Origin: Agrobacterium albertimagni AOL15
GTDB lineage: Bacteria; Pseudomonadota; Alphaproteobacteria; Rhizobiales; Rhizobiaceae
Reading direction: 5' to 3'
NCBI RefSeq assembly: GCF_000300855.1
Contig: NZ_ALJF01000010.1
Coordinates: 248,001-312,000 of the forward strand
Length of the DNA stretch: 64,000 nt
Made by a program: the position numbers and the translations under genes. A model generated the notes under the pieces. The model did no database searches, was not told where the DNA came from, and worked only from the letters and a program-made list of their open reading frames with translations. The first letter of the stretch is position 1. Every line of letters starts with the position of its first letter. This document shows positions 43,040-52,873 of the stretch, in pieces.

Positions 43040-44941
43040 ATGCAACAAATCGATCACCAGCCCTCGGCTGGTCCGAAGGATGCACGCAGTCTTTTTCTTC
43101 TCGCCCTCGGTTCGGTCGGTGTCGTCTACGGCGACATCGGCACCAGCCCGCTCTATGCCTTCCGCGAGGCCCTGAAGCCGATCGGTGTCGACGGCATTAC
43201 CCGCGTCGAAATCATCGGCCTCGTCTCGCTGATGATCTGGTCGCTGACGATCATCGTCACGCTCAAGTACGTCCTCTTCCTCTTGCGGGCCGACAATGAC
43301 GGCGAAGGCGGAACCCTCTCGCTTCTGGCGCTGCTTTCGAAGACGGCCAACGGCCACGGTCCGGTCCTGATGGTGCTGGGCCTGATTGGTGCTGCCCTCT
43401 TTCTCGGCGATTCCATGATAACGCCGGCGCTCTCGGTCTTGTCGGCCGTCGAAGGCCTGAAGCTCGTCGCGCCCGATATGTCCGATTACATCGTGCCGAT
43501 CTCGCTCGCGATCCTGATTGGCCTCTTTGCGGTCCAGTCACGCGGAACGGGGGCCGTCGCGCGCTTCTTCGGGCCGATCACGGCGGTCTGGTTCATCGTC
43601 ATGGCAGCCGGCGGCATCATGCATATCTTCGATGACATCGGCATCTTCTCAGCCTTCAATCCCTGGTATGCGGTGAGCTTCCTGCTGCGCGAAGGCTTCC
43701 TCGGCATCATCGTGCTTGGCGCGGTCTTCTTGACGGTCACGGGTGCGGAAGCGCTCTATGCCGACCTCGGCCATTTCGGCCGCAAGCCGATCCAGCTCGC
43801 CTGGTTCGCGCTGGTCTTTCCGGCGCTCGTCCTGAACTATCTTGGGCAGGGGGCTCTGGTCCTCAGCGATCCCTCCACGGCCTCGGATCCTTTCTTCCTG
43901 ATGTTTCCGTCCTGGGCGCTCCTGCCGATCGTGATTCTGGCAACCTTCGCAACCATCATCGCCAGCCAGGCCGTGATCACCGGCGCGTTCTCGCTGGTCC
44001 GCCAGGCGATCCACCTCGGCTTCCTGCCGCGCATGCAGATCCTCTTCACCTCCGAAACCCAGAGCGGCCAGATCTATCTGCCCTCGGTCAACACGCTTCT
44101 GCTCGTCGGCGTGCTCTCGCTGGTTCTGCTCTTCGAAAGCTCGGAGGCGCTCGCGACCGCCTACGGCATCTCGGTGACCGGTGCCATGGTGGTGACGACC
44201 GTCATGGCTTTCGAATTCGTTCGCAAGAGATGGAACTGGAGCCTGGCGCTCGCGGCCGCGGTGCTGACCCCGTTACTCCTTCTCGAATTGGTCTTCCTCG
44301 GCGCGAACCTTCTGAAGATCCATGATGGCGGCTACATACCGGTCCTCTTCGCCGCAGCCTTCACCGTGGTCATGTGGACCTGGCGCCGCGGCACGGCGAT
44401 CCTCTTCCAGAAGACCCGCCGCGACGATGTCCCGCTTGAAGCCTTCATCGCCATGATCGAGAAGAAGGGCGAACACGGCCCGACCTGCGTCGCCGGCACG
44501 GCCATCTTCCTGACCAGCGACCCGACCTGTGCGCCGGCCGCCTTGATGCACAATCTGAAGCACAACCATGTCATCCACGAGCGCAACATCATCCTGACGA
44601 TCCGCACGCTCGGACGCCCCCGTATCGCCGAGGTGGATCGGTTTGCGGTCGAGGAATTGTCCGAACGTTTCTCGCGGGTCGAGATCCGCTTCGGCTTCAT
44701 GGAAACGCAGAACGTCTCGAAGACGCTGGCGAGCCTGCGCCGTGGCGGGTTGAAGTTCGACATCATGTCGACCTCCTTCTATCTCGGCCGTCGCAAGCTG
44801 GTCGCCGGTCAGGGCATGGGCATGCCCCACTGGCAGGACCGGCTCTACATCGCGCTTGCGGAGGCAGCGGCCGACCCGTCAGACTATTTCCGCCTGCCGG
44901 CCAACCGGGTGATTGAGCTTGGATCACACGTCATCATCTGA
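43040..44941 (+). CDS. kup: KUP/Trk-type potassium uptake protein
   Basis: 633 residues, about 12 membrane helices and a cytosolic C-terminal domain. Family signatures: [20 protein letters not shown] (about 22-41), [19 protein letters not shown] and [14 protein letters not shown]. It is a K+:H+ symporter of the inner membrane. It lies 15 bp after corA, so the two cation transporters are probably co-transcribed. Rhizobia usually carry several kup copies. Confidence 0.96.
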   Translation: MQQIDHQPSAGPKDARSLFLLALGSVGVVYGDIGTSPLYAFREALKPIGVDGITRVEIIGLVSLMIWSLTIIVTLKYVLFLLRADNDGEGGTLSLLALLSKTANGHGPVLMVLGLIGAALFLGDSMITPALSVLSAVEGLKLVAPDMSDYIVPISLAILIGLFAVQSRGTGAVARFFGPITAVWFIVMAAGGIMHIFDDIGIFSAFNPWYAVSFLLREGFLGIIVLGAVFLTVTGAEALYADLGHFGRKPIQLAWFALVFPALVLNYLGQGALVLSDPSTASDPFFLMFPSWALLPIVILATFATIIASQAVITGAFSLVRQAIHLGFLPRMQILFTSETQSGQIYLPSVNTLLLVGVLSLVLLFESSEALATAYGISVTGAMVVTTVMAFEFVRKRWNWSLALAAAVLTPLLLLELVFLGANLLKIHDGGYIPVLFAAAFTVVMWTWRRGTAILFQKTRRDDVPLEAFIAMIEKKGEHGPTCVAGTAIFLTSDPTCAPAALMHNLKHNHVIHERNIILTIRTLGRPRIAEVDRFAVEELSERFSRVEIRFGFMETQNVSKTLASLRRGGLKFDIMSTSFYLGRRKLVAGQGMGMPHWQDRLYIALAEAAADPSDYFRLPANRVIELGSHVII

Positions 44942-44967
44942 CCGGCCCAACATTCCTCCATGAGCTT

Positions 44968-45004
44968 CAGGACCGTCGGCATGCCCGGCGGTCCTGCCAT
45001 TTTT
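44968..45004 (+). terminator. intrinsic terminator after kup
   Basis: Stem CAGGACCG / CGGTCCTG (8 bp) with a 13-nt GC-rich loop, followed by CCATTTTT. It lies 27 bp past the kup stop. Confidence 0.75.
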
Positions 45005-45133
45005 GCCCCGCTGCTCCCAAAGCTGTGATCGCGCATTAACCAAGCATCAAGGTTAACGAGAGATATTCCTCTAATGTAATCCTGTTTGGGTTCGAAGCGT
45101 CGGACCCGTGTCAGCGTGTGTTGGAGTGTGGCC

Positions 45134-46309
45134 TTGCGTCCCAAGTTTCGTCCTTCGAAGAAGGTCCTCTCCCGACTGGAGAATTGGACCTCTCCCCTGG
45201 TCTTCGGCCTCGCGTCCTGGCTGATTTTCCCCACCGTCGCCGCCCAGGCCGATATGGCAGGTCTGTTGACCGGTCTCGACCGTGGTGCCAGCAATTGGCG
45301 CATGGTGATGACCTCGACGCCGGCCGGCTCGATCCACGAAGCCAGTCTCGCCTTTTCGGAAGGGGAGGCATCCGAGGCGCTGTCCGGTGGTGCGGGCTTG
45401 ATCCTGCCCGACGGTCGCCGCATCGCCTTCGATGGCGGCAAGGCCGATCCTGATTCGTTGCCGGATGAAATGCGTGTCACCCGCGATCAGAAGAAGGGCC
45501 GGGTCATGGCCGTCGAGCCCATGCTGCCGCCGCGCGCCTTCTCCGCCGGATCTATCTTGCAGCGGACGAGCTCGCTCATGGAGCCGGAGCTCAAGACACC
45601 GTCCGTCTTTGCCCGCGAGGAAGACAAGGCCAAGCCCGTCGAACTCGCAAGCTTCTATTTCAAGCGCGAAAAGCCGGTCGCCGATCCCTCCCTGTCGCCG
45701 ATGATTGCAGATCTCGTGACTAATTCCGTGCCTGATGTGCTGGCGACTGCCTATGCGCCGCCGGCTCCGGACTATGCGAGCGTTTCGCCCTTCGACAGCA
45801 TCCTGACCGACAAGCAACAGGACCAGGGCCGTTTCATCCCCGATATCGACCCGAAGGATCACGCCTGGGCCGCCACGCCGCTGCCGGCAGCCGTCTTTTC
45901 CGACAAGGAACAGAAGTGCCTGGCGGAAGGCATCTACTTTGAAGCCCGCGGCGAATCGGTGAAGGGCCAGGCTGCCGTCGCCCAGGTCATCCTCAACCGG
46001 GTGCGCAATCCGCATTATCCCGACACGATCTGCGGCGTGGTCTATCAGAACGAAAATTGGCGGAATCGCTGCCAGTTCTCCTTCGCCTGCGATCGCATCC
46101 CCGATATCGTCACGTCTCCGCGCCACTGGAAGATTGCCAAGGAAATTGCCATGGCCGTCACCGCCGGCAAGATCTGGTTCAAGGATGTCGGCTCCGCCAC
46201 CCACTACCACGCGACCTATGTGAAGCCCGCCTGGGGCCCGACGATGAAGCGCGTGGACAAGATCGGCAAGCACATCTTCTATCGCACCTATGGCGGCGGC
46301 TGGAGCTGA
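45134..46309 (+). CDS. cell wall hydrolase, SleB family (Hydrolase_2)
   Basis: 391 residues from a TTG at 45134, with GGAG 7 nt upstream; GTG starts at 45128 and 45116 are alternatives. An N-terminal membrane anchor or uncleaved signal (LVFGLASWLIFPTVAAQA) is followed by about 200 residues without a known domain. The C-terminal SleB fold follows: LAEGIYFEARGES (catalytic Glu), GQAAVAQVILNRVRNPHYPDTICGVVYQ and CQFSFACD...HYHATYV. SleB enzymes cleave peptidoglycan; in non-spore-formers they act in cell-wall remodelling. The long middle part is specific to this group. Confidence 0.88.
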   Translation: MRPKFRPSKKVLSRLENWTSPLVFGLASWLIFPTVAAQADMAGLLTGLDRGASNWRMVMTSTPAGSIHEASLAFSEGEASEALSGGAGLILPDGRRIAFDGGKADPDSLPDEMRVTRDQKKGRVMAVEPMLPPRAFSAGSILQRTSSLMEPELKTPSVFAREEDKAKPVELASFYFKREKPVADPSLSPMIADLVTNSVPDVLATAYAPPAPDYASVSPFDSILTDKQQDQGRFIPDIDPKDHAWAATPLPAAVFSDKEQKCLAEGIYFEARGESVKGQAAVAQVILNRVRNPHYPDTICGVVYQNENWRNRCQFSFACDRIPDIVTSPRHWKIAKEIAMAVTAGKIWFKDVGSATHYHATYVKPAWGPTMKRVDKIGKHIFYRTYGGGWS

Positions 46310-46316
46310 AAACCCT

Positions 46317-46511
46317 TCAGCGCAGCCTGTCGAGCCAGTTCGACAGCAGCGGCACGATCAGGAACGACAAGGCATAGGTGAGTGGTACCGTGACGAAGAT
46401 GTAAAGCATTGGCGTCAGATTGCCTTCCGGGCCGAAGGCGAATGCTGCCTGCACGCCGATCATCCAGCCGAGGATGACACTGATCAGGATGCGGACTAGA
46501 AAGCGCGTCAT
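46317..46511 (-). CDS. small hydrophobic membrane protein
   Basis: 64 residues, MTRFLVRILISVILGWMIGV. Two predicted membrane helices (about 4-24 and 36-58) with a short polar loop FGPEGNLT between. GGGGGAAGAG precedes the ATG. It is convergent with the SleB gene, 7 bp between stops. Family not recognised; it resembles short rhizobial inner-membrane proteins of unknown role. Confidence 0.65.
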   Translation of the reverse strand: MTRFLVRILISVILGWMIGVQAAFAFGPEGNLTPMLYIFVTVPLTYALSFLIVPLLSNWLDRLR

Positions 46512-46896
46512 CTCTTCCCCCCCGGGCAGGACGTCTCCCAGGAGCCTCCCATGTCCGTCCTCGTTCCGCAATCGTCACGCCATGCCCGCCCAAGGCCTGC
46601 AATGAACCGAGCCACACGTCTCCGTGAATGTGGCAGATTCTGGTCCATGGTTGCGACGGATTGACCGGATTTGTCGTCCGTCATCTGCGACGATTCTGCA
46701 TCTTGGACTTAAGTCTATGATTTTTCGGGGTTAATTTGTGGTGAAACTTGGTGCTGTCACGCCTTGACTATGCAGGGGCTCAAAATTATGGTGCGCCCGA
46801 CTTCAAAGCGGGCCAGAAGGGGTTCTATCTCGCCGTTTCTGCATTCAATTCGGGCGCATAAACGGCGCTTGAGACAGGCGACGGTCGGAGAAAGCC
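46512..46896. other. 385-bp intergenic region upstream of the atp operon
   Basis: No gene is seen. The region contains the atp operon promoter (46764-46792) and an AT-rich part around 46715-46740 (TATGATTTTTCGGGGTTAATTT). Just before atpI there is GGAGAAAG as ribosome-binding site. Confidence 0.5.
46764..46792 (+). promoter_or_regulatory. sigma-70 promoter of the atp F0 operon
   Basis: TTGACT, 17 nt, TATGGT: a good -35 with correct spacing and a fair -10, followed by a purine start region about 105 bp upstream of atpI. Confidence 0.55.
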
Positions 46897-47259
46897 ATGA
46901 CGGACCACCGGGAAGAAGATCTGGAAGAGCGCCGCAGACGGCTGACCACGGAACTCGCTGAGCGGGATGCCAAGGTCAAGGACGACGAGCGAGCCGAGAT
47001 CAATGCCGACCAGACCCGTAAGGGATATGGTATGGCAATGAAAATCTCGAGCGAATTCATCTCCGCCATCATTGTCGGTGCCCTCCTGGGTTATCTTTTC
47101 GACTACTTTGTGGGCACGGGGCCGTGGGGCATGATCGTCATGCTTATGATCGGTTTCTGCGCCGGCGTGTTGAACGTCATGCGCGTCGTCGGGGTCGTGG
47201 CATCGCCACATCCTGCGGATCGCAGACTGGACTTGGACGACAAGGGCAACGGTCGCTGA
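46897..47259 (+). CDS. atpI: ATP synthase protein I (AtpI)
   Basis: 120 residues. A charged N-terminal helix (EEDLEERRRRLTTELAERDAKVKDDERAE) is followed by two membrane helices (ISSEFISAIIVGALLGYLFDYFVG and GMIVMLMIGFCAGVLNVMRVV). AtpI helps assemble the c-ring of F1F0 ATP synthase. It is the first gene of the F0 operon and has a strong GGAGAAAG site. Length and layout are typical of alphaproteobacteria. Confidence 0.93.
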   Translation: MTDHREEDLEERRRRLTTELAERDAKVKDDERAEINADQTRKGYGMAMKISSEFISAIIVGALLGYLFDYFVGTGPWGMIVMLMIGFCAGVLNVMRVVGVVASPHPADRRLDLDDKGNGR

Positions 47260-47316
47260 CGCGCCGGCCCGGAAACGAGAATGACCGCTTCGGCGGCGAA
47301 AGCGAAAGAGCAGAAC

Positions 47317-48066
47317 GTGGCAAACGATCCCACTTCCCAGTTCCTTGTGAAGCCGATTGTACCGATCGAAATCGGCGGGATTGATTTTTCGTTCACCAAC
47401 GCATCCCTGTTCATGGTGGCAACCGTTGCCGCTGCGTCGGGCTTCCTCTACTTCTCGACCGCCAATCGCGGCCTGATCCCGACGCGCATGCAGTCGGTCG
47501 CCGAAATGGCCTATGAGTTCATTGCCTCCATGCTGCGCGAAGGTGCTGGCGCCAAGGGCATGCACTTCTTCCCGATGGTGTTCTCGCTGTTCATGTTCGT
47601 CCTGACGGCAAACCTGCTCGGCATGTTCCCCTACTTCTTCACGATCACCAGCCAGATCATCGTGACCTTCGCGCTGGCCCTGTTCGTGATCCTGACGGTC
47701 CTGATCTACGGCTTCTACAAGCACGGACTGCACTTCCTCTCGATCTTTGCGCCGTCTGGCGTGCCGGTGGCACTCCTGCCGCTGGTCTCGACGATTGAGG
47801 TCGTGTCCTTCCTGTCGCGCCCGATCAGCCTTTCGGTTCGTCTCTTCGCCAACATGCTGGCCGGTCACATCACGCTCAAGGTCTTTGCAGGCTTCGTCGT
47901 GTCGATGAGTGCTGCCGGCGCCGTCGGCGTCGCAGGCTCCATCCTGCCCCTCATCATGACGGTCGCCATGACCGGTCTCGAATTTCTCGTTGCCTTCCTG
48001 CAGGCTTACGTCTTCGCGGTACTGACTTGCATGTACCTGAACGACGCCGTGCATGGTGGTCACTGA
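47317..48066 (+). CDS. atpB: F0 ATP synthase subunit a
   Basis: 249 residues from a GTG at 47317, which gives the common rhizobial N-terminus ([20 protein letters not shown]); an ATG at 47281 would add 12 residues. Five to six membrane helices. The essential Arg is in [24 protein letters not shown] (helix 4), facing the c-ring, and ends with [19 protein letters not shown]. It forms the proton half-channels. atpE follows after 72 bp. Confidence 0.96.
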   Translation: MANDPTSQFLVKPIVPIEIGGIDFSFTNASLFMVATVAAASGFLYFSTANRGLIPTRMQSVAEMAYEFIASMLREGAGAKGMHFFPMVFSLFMFVLTANLLGMFPYFFTITSQIIVTFALALFVILTVLIYGFYKHGLHFLSIFAPSGVPVALLPLVSTIEVVSFLSRPISLSVRLFANMLAGHITLKVFAGFVVSMSAAGAVGVAGSILPLIMTVAMTGLEFLVAFLQAYVFAVLTCMYLNDAVHGGH

Positions 48067-48138
48067 GAATAAAGTCGCTGGCCCCGGTGTCCCGGGTGTC
48101 AAAAACAGCCGCAACAACCCATTCGAAGGAGTATCCAT

Positions 48139-48366
48139 ATGGAAGCGGAAGCAGCAAAGTACATCGGCGCGGGTCTCGCATGCCTCGGCATGGCTGGTAC
48201 GTCCCTCGCTCTCGGCCGTATCTTCGGTGACTACCTGACCGGCGCACTGCGCAACCCGTCTGCTGCTGACAGCCAGTTCGGCCGTCTGGTATTCGGCTTC
48301 GCCGTTACGGAAGCTCTGGGCATCTTCTCGCTGCTCATCGCTCTCCTTCTCCTGTTCGCCGTCTAA
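48139..48366 (+). CDS. atpE: F0 ATP synthase subunit c
   Basis: 75 residues forming two helices with a polar RNPSAA loop. The proton-carrying carboxylate is Glu in FAVTEALGIFSLLIALLLLF (about residue 58). GAAGGAG-type sequence precedes the ATG. It assembles into the rotating c-ring. Confidence 0.98.
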   Translation: MEAEAAKYIGAGLACLGMAGTSLALGRIFGDYLTGALRNPSAADSQFGRLVFGFAVTEALGIFSLLIALLLLFAV

Positions 48367-48447
48367 TAACGGCTGGAGTTTGAGATCACGGCGCGCCGAC
48401 AAGGCAGCCGTGATCTCGCGCATTTGAGCATACACCTGGAGGTGAGC

Positions 48448-49038
48448 ATGTTTGTGACCCCCGCCTTTGCCCAGGAAACCCCGGCAGAAGGCCAGCTTCA
48501 CACAGAGACCGGCGTGGCCCACGACGAGGCTCATGGCGGCGGCGTGTTCCCGCCGTTCGATTTTTCGACCTATCCGTCGCAGCTTCTGTGGCTGGTGATC
48601 ACGTTCAGCGTGTTCTACATGCTCATGCAGAAGGTCATCGTTCCGCGCGTTGGCGGCATTCTCGAGAACCGCCACGACCGCATCGCTCAGGATCTCGACG
48701 AGGCTGCTCGTCTGAAGTCCGAAGCCGATGCCGCCATCGAAACCTACGAGCGCGAGCTGACCGCGGCCAAGGCGAAAGCCGGCCAGATCGCTTCTGCCGC
48801 TCGTGACGCATCCAAGGCCAAGGCCGATGCGGAGCGTGCTTCGATTGAGACGGAACTCTCCGCCAAGATCGCTGCTGCCGAAAGCCGCATTGCCGATATC
48901 AAGGCGCGCGCTTTCGCTGAAGTCGACACGATCGCCATCGACACCGTTGGCACGATCGTCGAAGAACTGATCGGCGCCAAGTCGACCGCAGCCGACATCA
49001 AGGCCGCCGTCTCCGGCGTCGCCAAGCAGGGAGCGTAA
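48448..49038 (+). CDS. atpF': F0 ATP synthase subunit b' (AtpF', also named AtpG)
   Basis: 196 residues from the ATG at 48448, with GGAGGTGA upstream; a TTG 24 nt earlier precedes that site and is rejected. An N-terminal secretion-like region ([14 protein letters not shown]) is followed by a membrane helix ([20 protein letters not shown]), then a long coiled coil rich in Ala/Glu/Lys. It pairs with subunit b as a peripheral stalk heterodimer, the arrangement found in alphaproteobacteria and photosynthetic bacteria. Confidence 0.95.
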   Translation: MFVTPAFAQETPAEGQLHTETGVAHDEAHGGGVFPPFDFSTYPSQLLWLVITFSVFYMLMQKVIVPRVGGILENRHDRIAQDLDEAARLKSEADAAIETYERELTAAKAKAGQIASAARDASKAKADAERASIETELSAKIAAAESRIADIKARAFAEVDTIAIDTVGTIVEELIGAKSTAADIKAAVSGVAKQGA

Positions 49039-49043
49039 GCATC

Positions 49044-49523
49044 ATGGACGCTTCATTTTTCGCACTCGTTGCCCTCGTTCTCTTCTTCGTCCTGCTCGCC
49101 TACCTGAAGGTACCGGGCATGATGGGCAAGGCTCTCGACGAGCGCGCCGACAAGATCCGTGACGAGCTGGCCGAAGCCAAGCGCCTGCGCGAAGAGGCCC
49201 AGCACCTGTTGGCCGAATACCAGCGCAAGCGTAAGGAAGCCGAAGCCGAGGCTGCAGCCATTGTTGCTGCCGCCGAGCGCGAAGCCGCTGCCCTGACCGC
49301 GGAAGCCAAGCAGAAGACCGAAGAGTTCGTTGCGCGCCGCAACGCGCTTTCCGAGCAGAAGATCAAGCAGGCCGAGACTGAAGCCGTGAACGCCGTTCGC
49401 GCCGCAGCCGTCGACCTGGCGATCGCCGCTGCCGAAAAGGTTCTGGCGAAGAAGGCTGACGAAGCCGTGCAGCAGACGCTGTTCAGGGCCTCCGTCGGGG
49501 AAGTGAAGTCGCGCCTGAACTAA
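49044..49523 (+). CDS. atpF: F0 ATP synthase subunit b
   Basis: 159 residues. A membrane helix at the N-terminus (FFALVALVLFFVLLAYLKVP) is followed by a long charged coiled coil (KRLREEAQHLLAEYQRKRKE...). It partners subunit b' encoded 5 bp upstream. An intrinsic terminator follows 33 bp downstream, so the F0 genes form a closed operon separate from the F1 genes, as usual in rhizobia. Confidence 0.96.
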   Translation: MDASFFALVALVLFFVLLAYLKVPGMMGKALDERADKIRDELAEAKRLREEAQHLLAEYQRKRKEAEAEAAAIVAAAEREAAALTAEAKQKTEEFVARRNALSEQKIKQAETEAVNAVRAAAVDLAIAAAEKVLAKKADEAVQQTLFRASVGEVKSRLN

Positions 49524-49556
49524 GGCCGGCCGACCGCTGACATCATCGTCATTCTG

Positions 49557-49589
49557 ACGCCCCGATCGGTTTCCGCTCGGGGCGTTTTC
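49557..49589 (+). terminator. intrinsic terminator of the atp F0 operon
   Basis: 9-bp stem ACGCCCCGA / TCGGGGCGT with an 11-nt loop, then TTTTCTT. A strong terminator 33 bp after atpF. Confidence 0.85.
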
Positions 49590-49694
49590 TTGTTCGGCCG
49601 ATGGTCGTCGAGTGAAGCGGGGCGACCTTTGATCGGCTGTGCCTCTGCGGTGCACATGCGCGGGCAAGACCGTGGCTAGGCGCCGACAAGGATT

Positions 49695-50372
49695 TTAGAA
49701 ATTTTTTTCGTCCGCTGGCGCCGCGATTTTCAACGGCCGGAAGCTCATCCGATGCAAGGGGCAGGGGCCGTGCGTCACGATGGCGCTGCGGTGGCGGTCC
49801 GTGCCATATCCGGCATGGACTTCGAAACCATAGCCAGGATAGACGACACCCGCCCTCACCATCATCCTGTCCCGCATCACCTTGGCGATGATAGAGGCGG
49901 CGGCGATCGAGACCGATCGGGCGTCACCCTTCACCACCGCTTCCCCTGAACACAGGAGGCCGAGCGGTACGTCGCGACCGTCGGCGAGCACATGCCGGGC
50001 TTCGTGGTCGAGACCGGCCACGGCCCGGCGCATGGCATCGAGGCTCGCCTTGCGGATATCGATGAGATCGATACGCTTGGGCGAAGAGGAGGCAATCGAA
50101 ACGGTTGCTTCGGCAAGAATGCGCTCATAGAGCACCTCGCGCTGGGCGGCGGAGAGCTTCTTGGAATCGTTCAGCCCATCAGGGATCCGCTTCGGATCGA
50201 GGATCACGGCTGCGGCGACCACAGGGCCTGCCAGAGGCCCGCGGCCGGCCTCGTCCGTCCCAGCCACCGGCCAAAGGCCTTGACGCTTGGCGCGGCTCTC
50301 CAGCGAGAAATCCGGGACAAGCGGCATGTCTGGAAAGAGGCCAGGAGAATCGGGTGGCGTGCGACGTTTCAT
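49695..50372 (-). CDS. rnhB: ribonuclease HII
   Basis: 225 residues from the ATG at 50372 ([13 protein letters not shown], the usual family start); the longer open frame is unlikely. It removes RNA primers and single ribonucleotides. Catalytic Asp/Glu in [15 protein letters not shown] (Asp40, Glu41), [15 protein letters not shown] and the C-terminal Asp in MRDRMMV are all visible. It is probably co-transcribed with the radical SAM gene upstream (141-bp gap). Confidence 0.95.
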   Translation of the reverse strand: MKRRTPPDSPGLFPDMPLVPDFSLESRAKRQGLWPVAGTDEAGRGPLAGPVVAAAVILDPKRIPDGLNDSKKLSAAQREVLYERILAEATVSIASSSPKRIDLIDIRKASLDAMRRAVAGLDHEARHVLADGRDVPLGLLCSGEAVVKGDARSVSIAAASIIAKVMRDRMMVRAGVVYPGYGFEVHAGYGTDRHRSAIVTHGPCPLHRMSFRPLKIAAPADEKNF

Positions 50373-50513
50373 GCGGCAGAAATCGCACGCGCACCCGACC
50401 TCCTGCAAGTCCCCGGTCCCGATCGCGATCATGGCGAAGGGGGCGGCTTACCAGGGACTACATCCGGTGCGAGGCGGCGGACAACGGCACCGGAATGCAA
50501 ATACAAACCCAAA

Positions 50514-51671
50514 TCAGAGCAGCGACAGTTGCACGCCGTCGCTATTGGGTGAGATGAACAGGTCTTCCCTGAGATGCAGACTACGGCGCATCAGGCCGAG
50601 CCGCTTGGTCGCCATCTCGAAGCGACGGCTGATCTGCCACGCATAGGGACCTGCCCCCTTCATCCGCTTGCCGAATTCGGCATCGTAATCCTTGCCGTCG
50701 CGCATCGAACGCACCAGCGACATCACGTGCCGATAGCGATCCGGGTAATGCTGCAGCAGCCAGTCGCGAAACAGCGGGCTCACTTCGAGCGGCAGGCGCA
50801 ACAGCACATAACTCGCCTCCGTCGCACCTGCGGCCTTGCCGCTGTCGAGGATCCGCTCGATCTCGTGGTCGTTGAGGGCCGGAATAACAGGCGCCATCAT
50901 TACAGCCACGGGAATGCCGGCCTCCGACAGGGTCTTGATCGCCTCCAGCCGCTTGGCCGGCGTCGAGGCGCGGGGCTCCATCGTGCGTGCGAGCTTGCGA
51001 TCCAGTGTGGTCACCGAGATGCCGACTTTCACCAGCCCGCGCTCGGCCATCGACTTTAAGATGTCGATATCACGCAGGATGAGCGCCGACTTCGTCACGA
51101 TCACCACGGGGTGGTTCGCCTTGTCCAGCACCTCGAGGATCTGTCGCATGATGCGCCATTCCCGCTCGATCGGCTGATAGGGATCGGTGTTGGTGCCGAT
51201 CGCGATCGGCTTCACCTTGTAGCCAGGCTTCGACAGTTCCCGTTCCAACAGGCGCGGCGCATCGGGCTTGGCAAACAGCTTCGCCTCGAAGTCGAGACCT
51301 GCCGACAGGCCCATATAGCTGTGGGTCGGCCGGGCAAAGCAGTAGATGCAGCCGTGCTCGCAGCCCCGATAGGGGTTGATCGACCGGTCGAAGGGAATGT
51401 CGGGTGAATCGTTGCGGGTGATGACCGTGCGCGGCTTCTCGACCTGAACTTCGGTCCTGAAGGGCGGCATGTCCTCAAGCGTGTGCCAGCCGTCATCGAA
51501 GGCGACGCGTTCCTGGCTCTCGAACCGGCCGGCCGGATTGATCCCGGCCGCACGTCCGCGCCGCCGATCGATCTCGATCCGCATACCGGACGCATTCATC
51601 AGCGCATCGGCAATATCTGCCGTATTGCCAGGCTGAAATGCAGCCTGGCTCACAAGAGACAGCTCGGTCAT
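50514..51671 (-). CDS. PA0069 family radical SAM protein
   Basis: 385 residues. Radical SAM 4Fe-4S motif in YRGCEHGCIYCFARPTH (CxxxCxxC), then IGTNTDPYQPIE and SVTTLD as in the family. Start ATG at 51671 has GAGGAG 6 nt upstream. The family is widespread beside or fused with DNA repair genes such as spore photoproduct lyase relatives, but its substrate is unknown. It is oriented away from the glycosyltransferase gene and towards rnhB. Confidence 0.92.
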   Translation of the reverse strand: MTELSLVSQAAFQPGNTADIADALMNASGMRIEIDRRRGRAAGINPAGRFESQERVAFDDGWHTLEDMPPFRTEVQVEKPRTVITRNDSPDIPFDRSINPYRGCEHGCIYCFARPTHSYMGLSAGLDFEAKLFAKPDAPRLLERELSKPGYKVKPIAIGTNTDPYQPIEREWRIMRQILEVLDKANHPVVIVTKSALILRDIDILKSMAERGLVKVGISVTTLDRKLARTMEPRASTPAKRLEAIKTLSEAGIPVAVMMAPVIPALNDHEIERILDSGKAAGATEASYVLLRLPLEVSPLFRDWLLQHYPDRYRHVMSLVRSMRDGKDYDAEFGKRMKGAGPYAWQISRRFEMATKRLGLMRRSLHLREDLFISPNSDGVQLSLL

Positions 51672-51802
51672 GTTTGGCTCCTCGCGGGCGTTGCCGCCTC
51701 GCTCAATGACTTTATTCCTAGCGACAAAAAGAGAACAATGCAAGAACAAACTTCAAGAAACTGGCTGTGGCAAAACTTTGTGCAATGCGATAGATATAGG
51801 CA

Positions 51803-52324
51803 ATGCTGACAGTGATCATGGAATGCCACGACCAGGAACCCGAGCTCGCACAGACCTTGTCCGTGCTGGTCGCCGGCGCTGTCGAGGGTCTGGTCAGCGA
51901 TGTCATCGTCCTCGATCACGGCTCGACTGATGGCTCGTCCGTGGTTGCCGACGCTGCCGGGTGCCGCTTTTATCAGCAATGGGACATGAAGCATGTGCTG
52001 GCGACGGCGCGGGGCGAATGGCTGCTGCTGATCGAACCGGGCGCGCGGCTCGGCCAGGGCTGGGTGGACGAGGTCGGGGAATATGTCGCGCTCAACAAGG
52101 CGCCGGCCCGGTTCTCCGAATCGCGGCTTTACCGGTTGCCCTTCTACCGCCGCCTGACGCGCAGCACACCGCTGCTCGAGAATGGCCTGCTGATCCCGAA
52201 GTGTCAGGCACAGGGGCTCGCAGGCGAGGGCAGGGAACTGCTTCAGCTGGCCCGCGGCCACAAGCCGCGCCGCCTTGCCTCCGAGATCATTCCCTCCTGG
52301 GTGGCCCGCGAAGCGCGCCGCTAA
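51803..52324 (+). CDS. small glycosyltransferase family 2-like protein
   Basis: 173 residues. N-terminal nucleotide-binding pattern VIMECHDQEPELAQTLSVLV and VIVLDHGSTDGSSVVAD (the GT-A core with the usual 'vvD.gStDgT' motif), then ATARGEWLLLIEPGARLGQGW where the DxD is replaced by EPG. The missing DxD and short length suggest weak or altered catalysis. Its stop abuts that of moaB, so the genes are convergent. Acceptor unknown. Confidence 0.82.
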   Translation: MLTVIMECHDQEPELAQTLSVLVAGAVEGLVSDVIVLDHGSTDGSSVVADAAGCRFYQQWDMKHVLATARGEWLLLIEPGARLGQGWVDEVGEYVALNKAPARFSESRLYRLPFYRRLTRSTPLLENGLLIPKCQAQGLAGEGRELLQLARGHKPRRLASEIIPSWVAREARR

Positions 52325-52873
52325 TCAGCTCTGGCTGCGTCTCAGATGCTCGTCGAGCCGGGGCATGATTTCCACGAAATTGCAGGGCATGTGGCGATAG
52401 TCGAGCTGGAGCTTGATGATCCCATCCCAGGCATCCTTGCAGGCGCCGGGAGAGCCCGGCAGCACGAAGATGAAGGTGGCATTGGCAACGCCACCTGTCG
52501 CCCGCGACTGGATCGTCGATGTGCCGATCTTGTCGTAGGAGATGCGGTGGAAGACCTCCGAAAAGCCATCCATGCGCTTTTCGAACAGCGGCTCCAGCGC
52601 CTCGGGCGTCACGTCGCGCCCGGTGAAGCCCGTGCCTCCGGTGGTGATGACGACATCGATTTCGGGCGTCTTCGTCCAGCTTTCGACCTGTTCGCGGATC
52701 TGGGCCTTGTCATCCTTGACGATCGCCCGGGCAACAAGCCGGTGGCCGGCTTCTTCGATCCGGGCGACGAGCGTGTCTCCTGACTTGTCGTCGGAAAGGC
52801 TGCGTGTGTCGGAAACGGTGAGCACCGCAATGCCGACGGGGATGAAGGGGCGGCTCTCGTCGATGCGGCTCAT
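52325..52873 (-). CDS. moaB: molybdenum cofactor biosynthesis protein B
   Basis: 182 residues. MoaB/MogA fold with VLTVSDTRSLSDDKSGDTL, ITTGGTGFTGRDVTPEAL (about 82-99) and LPGSPGACKDAWD. The family binds molybdopterin and adenylylates it or helps metal insertion. Start ATG overlaps the ispE stop (TGATG), so the two are translationally coupled even though their pathways differ. Confidence 0.95.
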   Translation of the reverse strand: MSRIDESRPFIPVGIAVLTVSDTRSLSDDKSGDTLVARIEEAGHRLVARAIVKDDKAQIREQVESWTKTPEIDVVITTGGTGFTGRDVTPEALEPLFEKRMDGFSEVFHRISYDKIGTSTIQSRATGGVANATFIFVLPGSPGACKDAWDGIIKLQLDYRHMPCNFVEIMPRLDEHLRRSQS

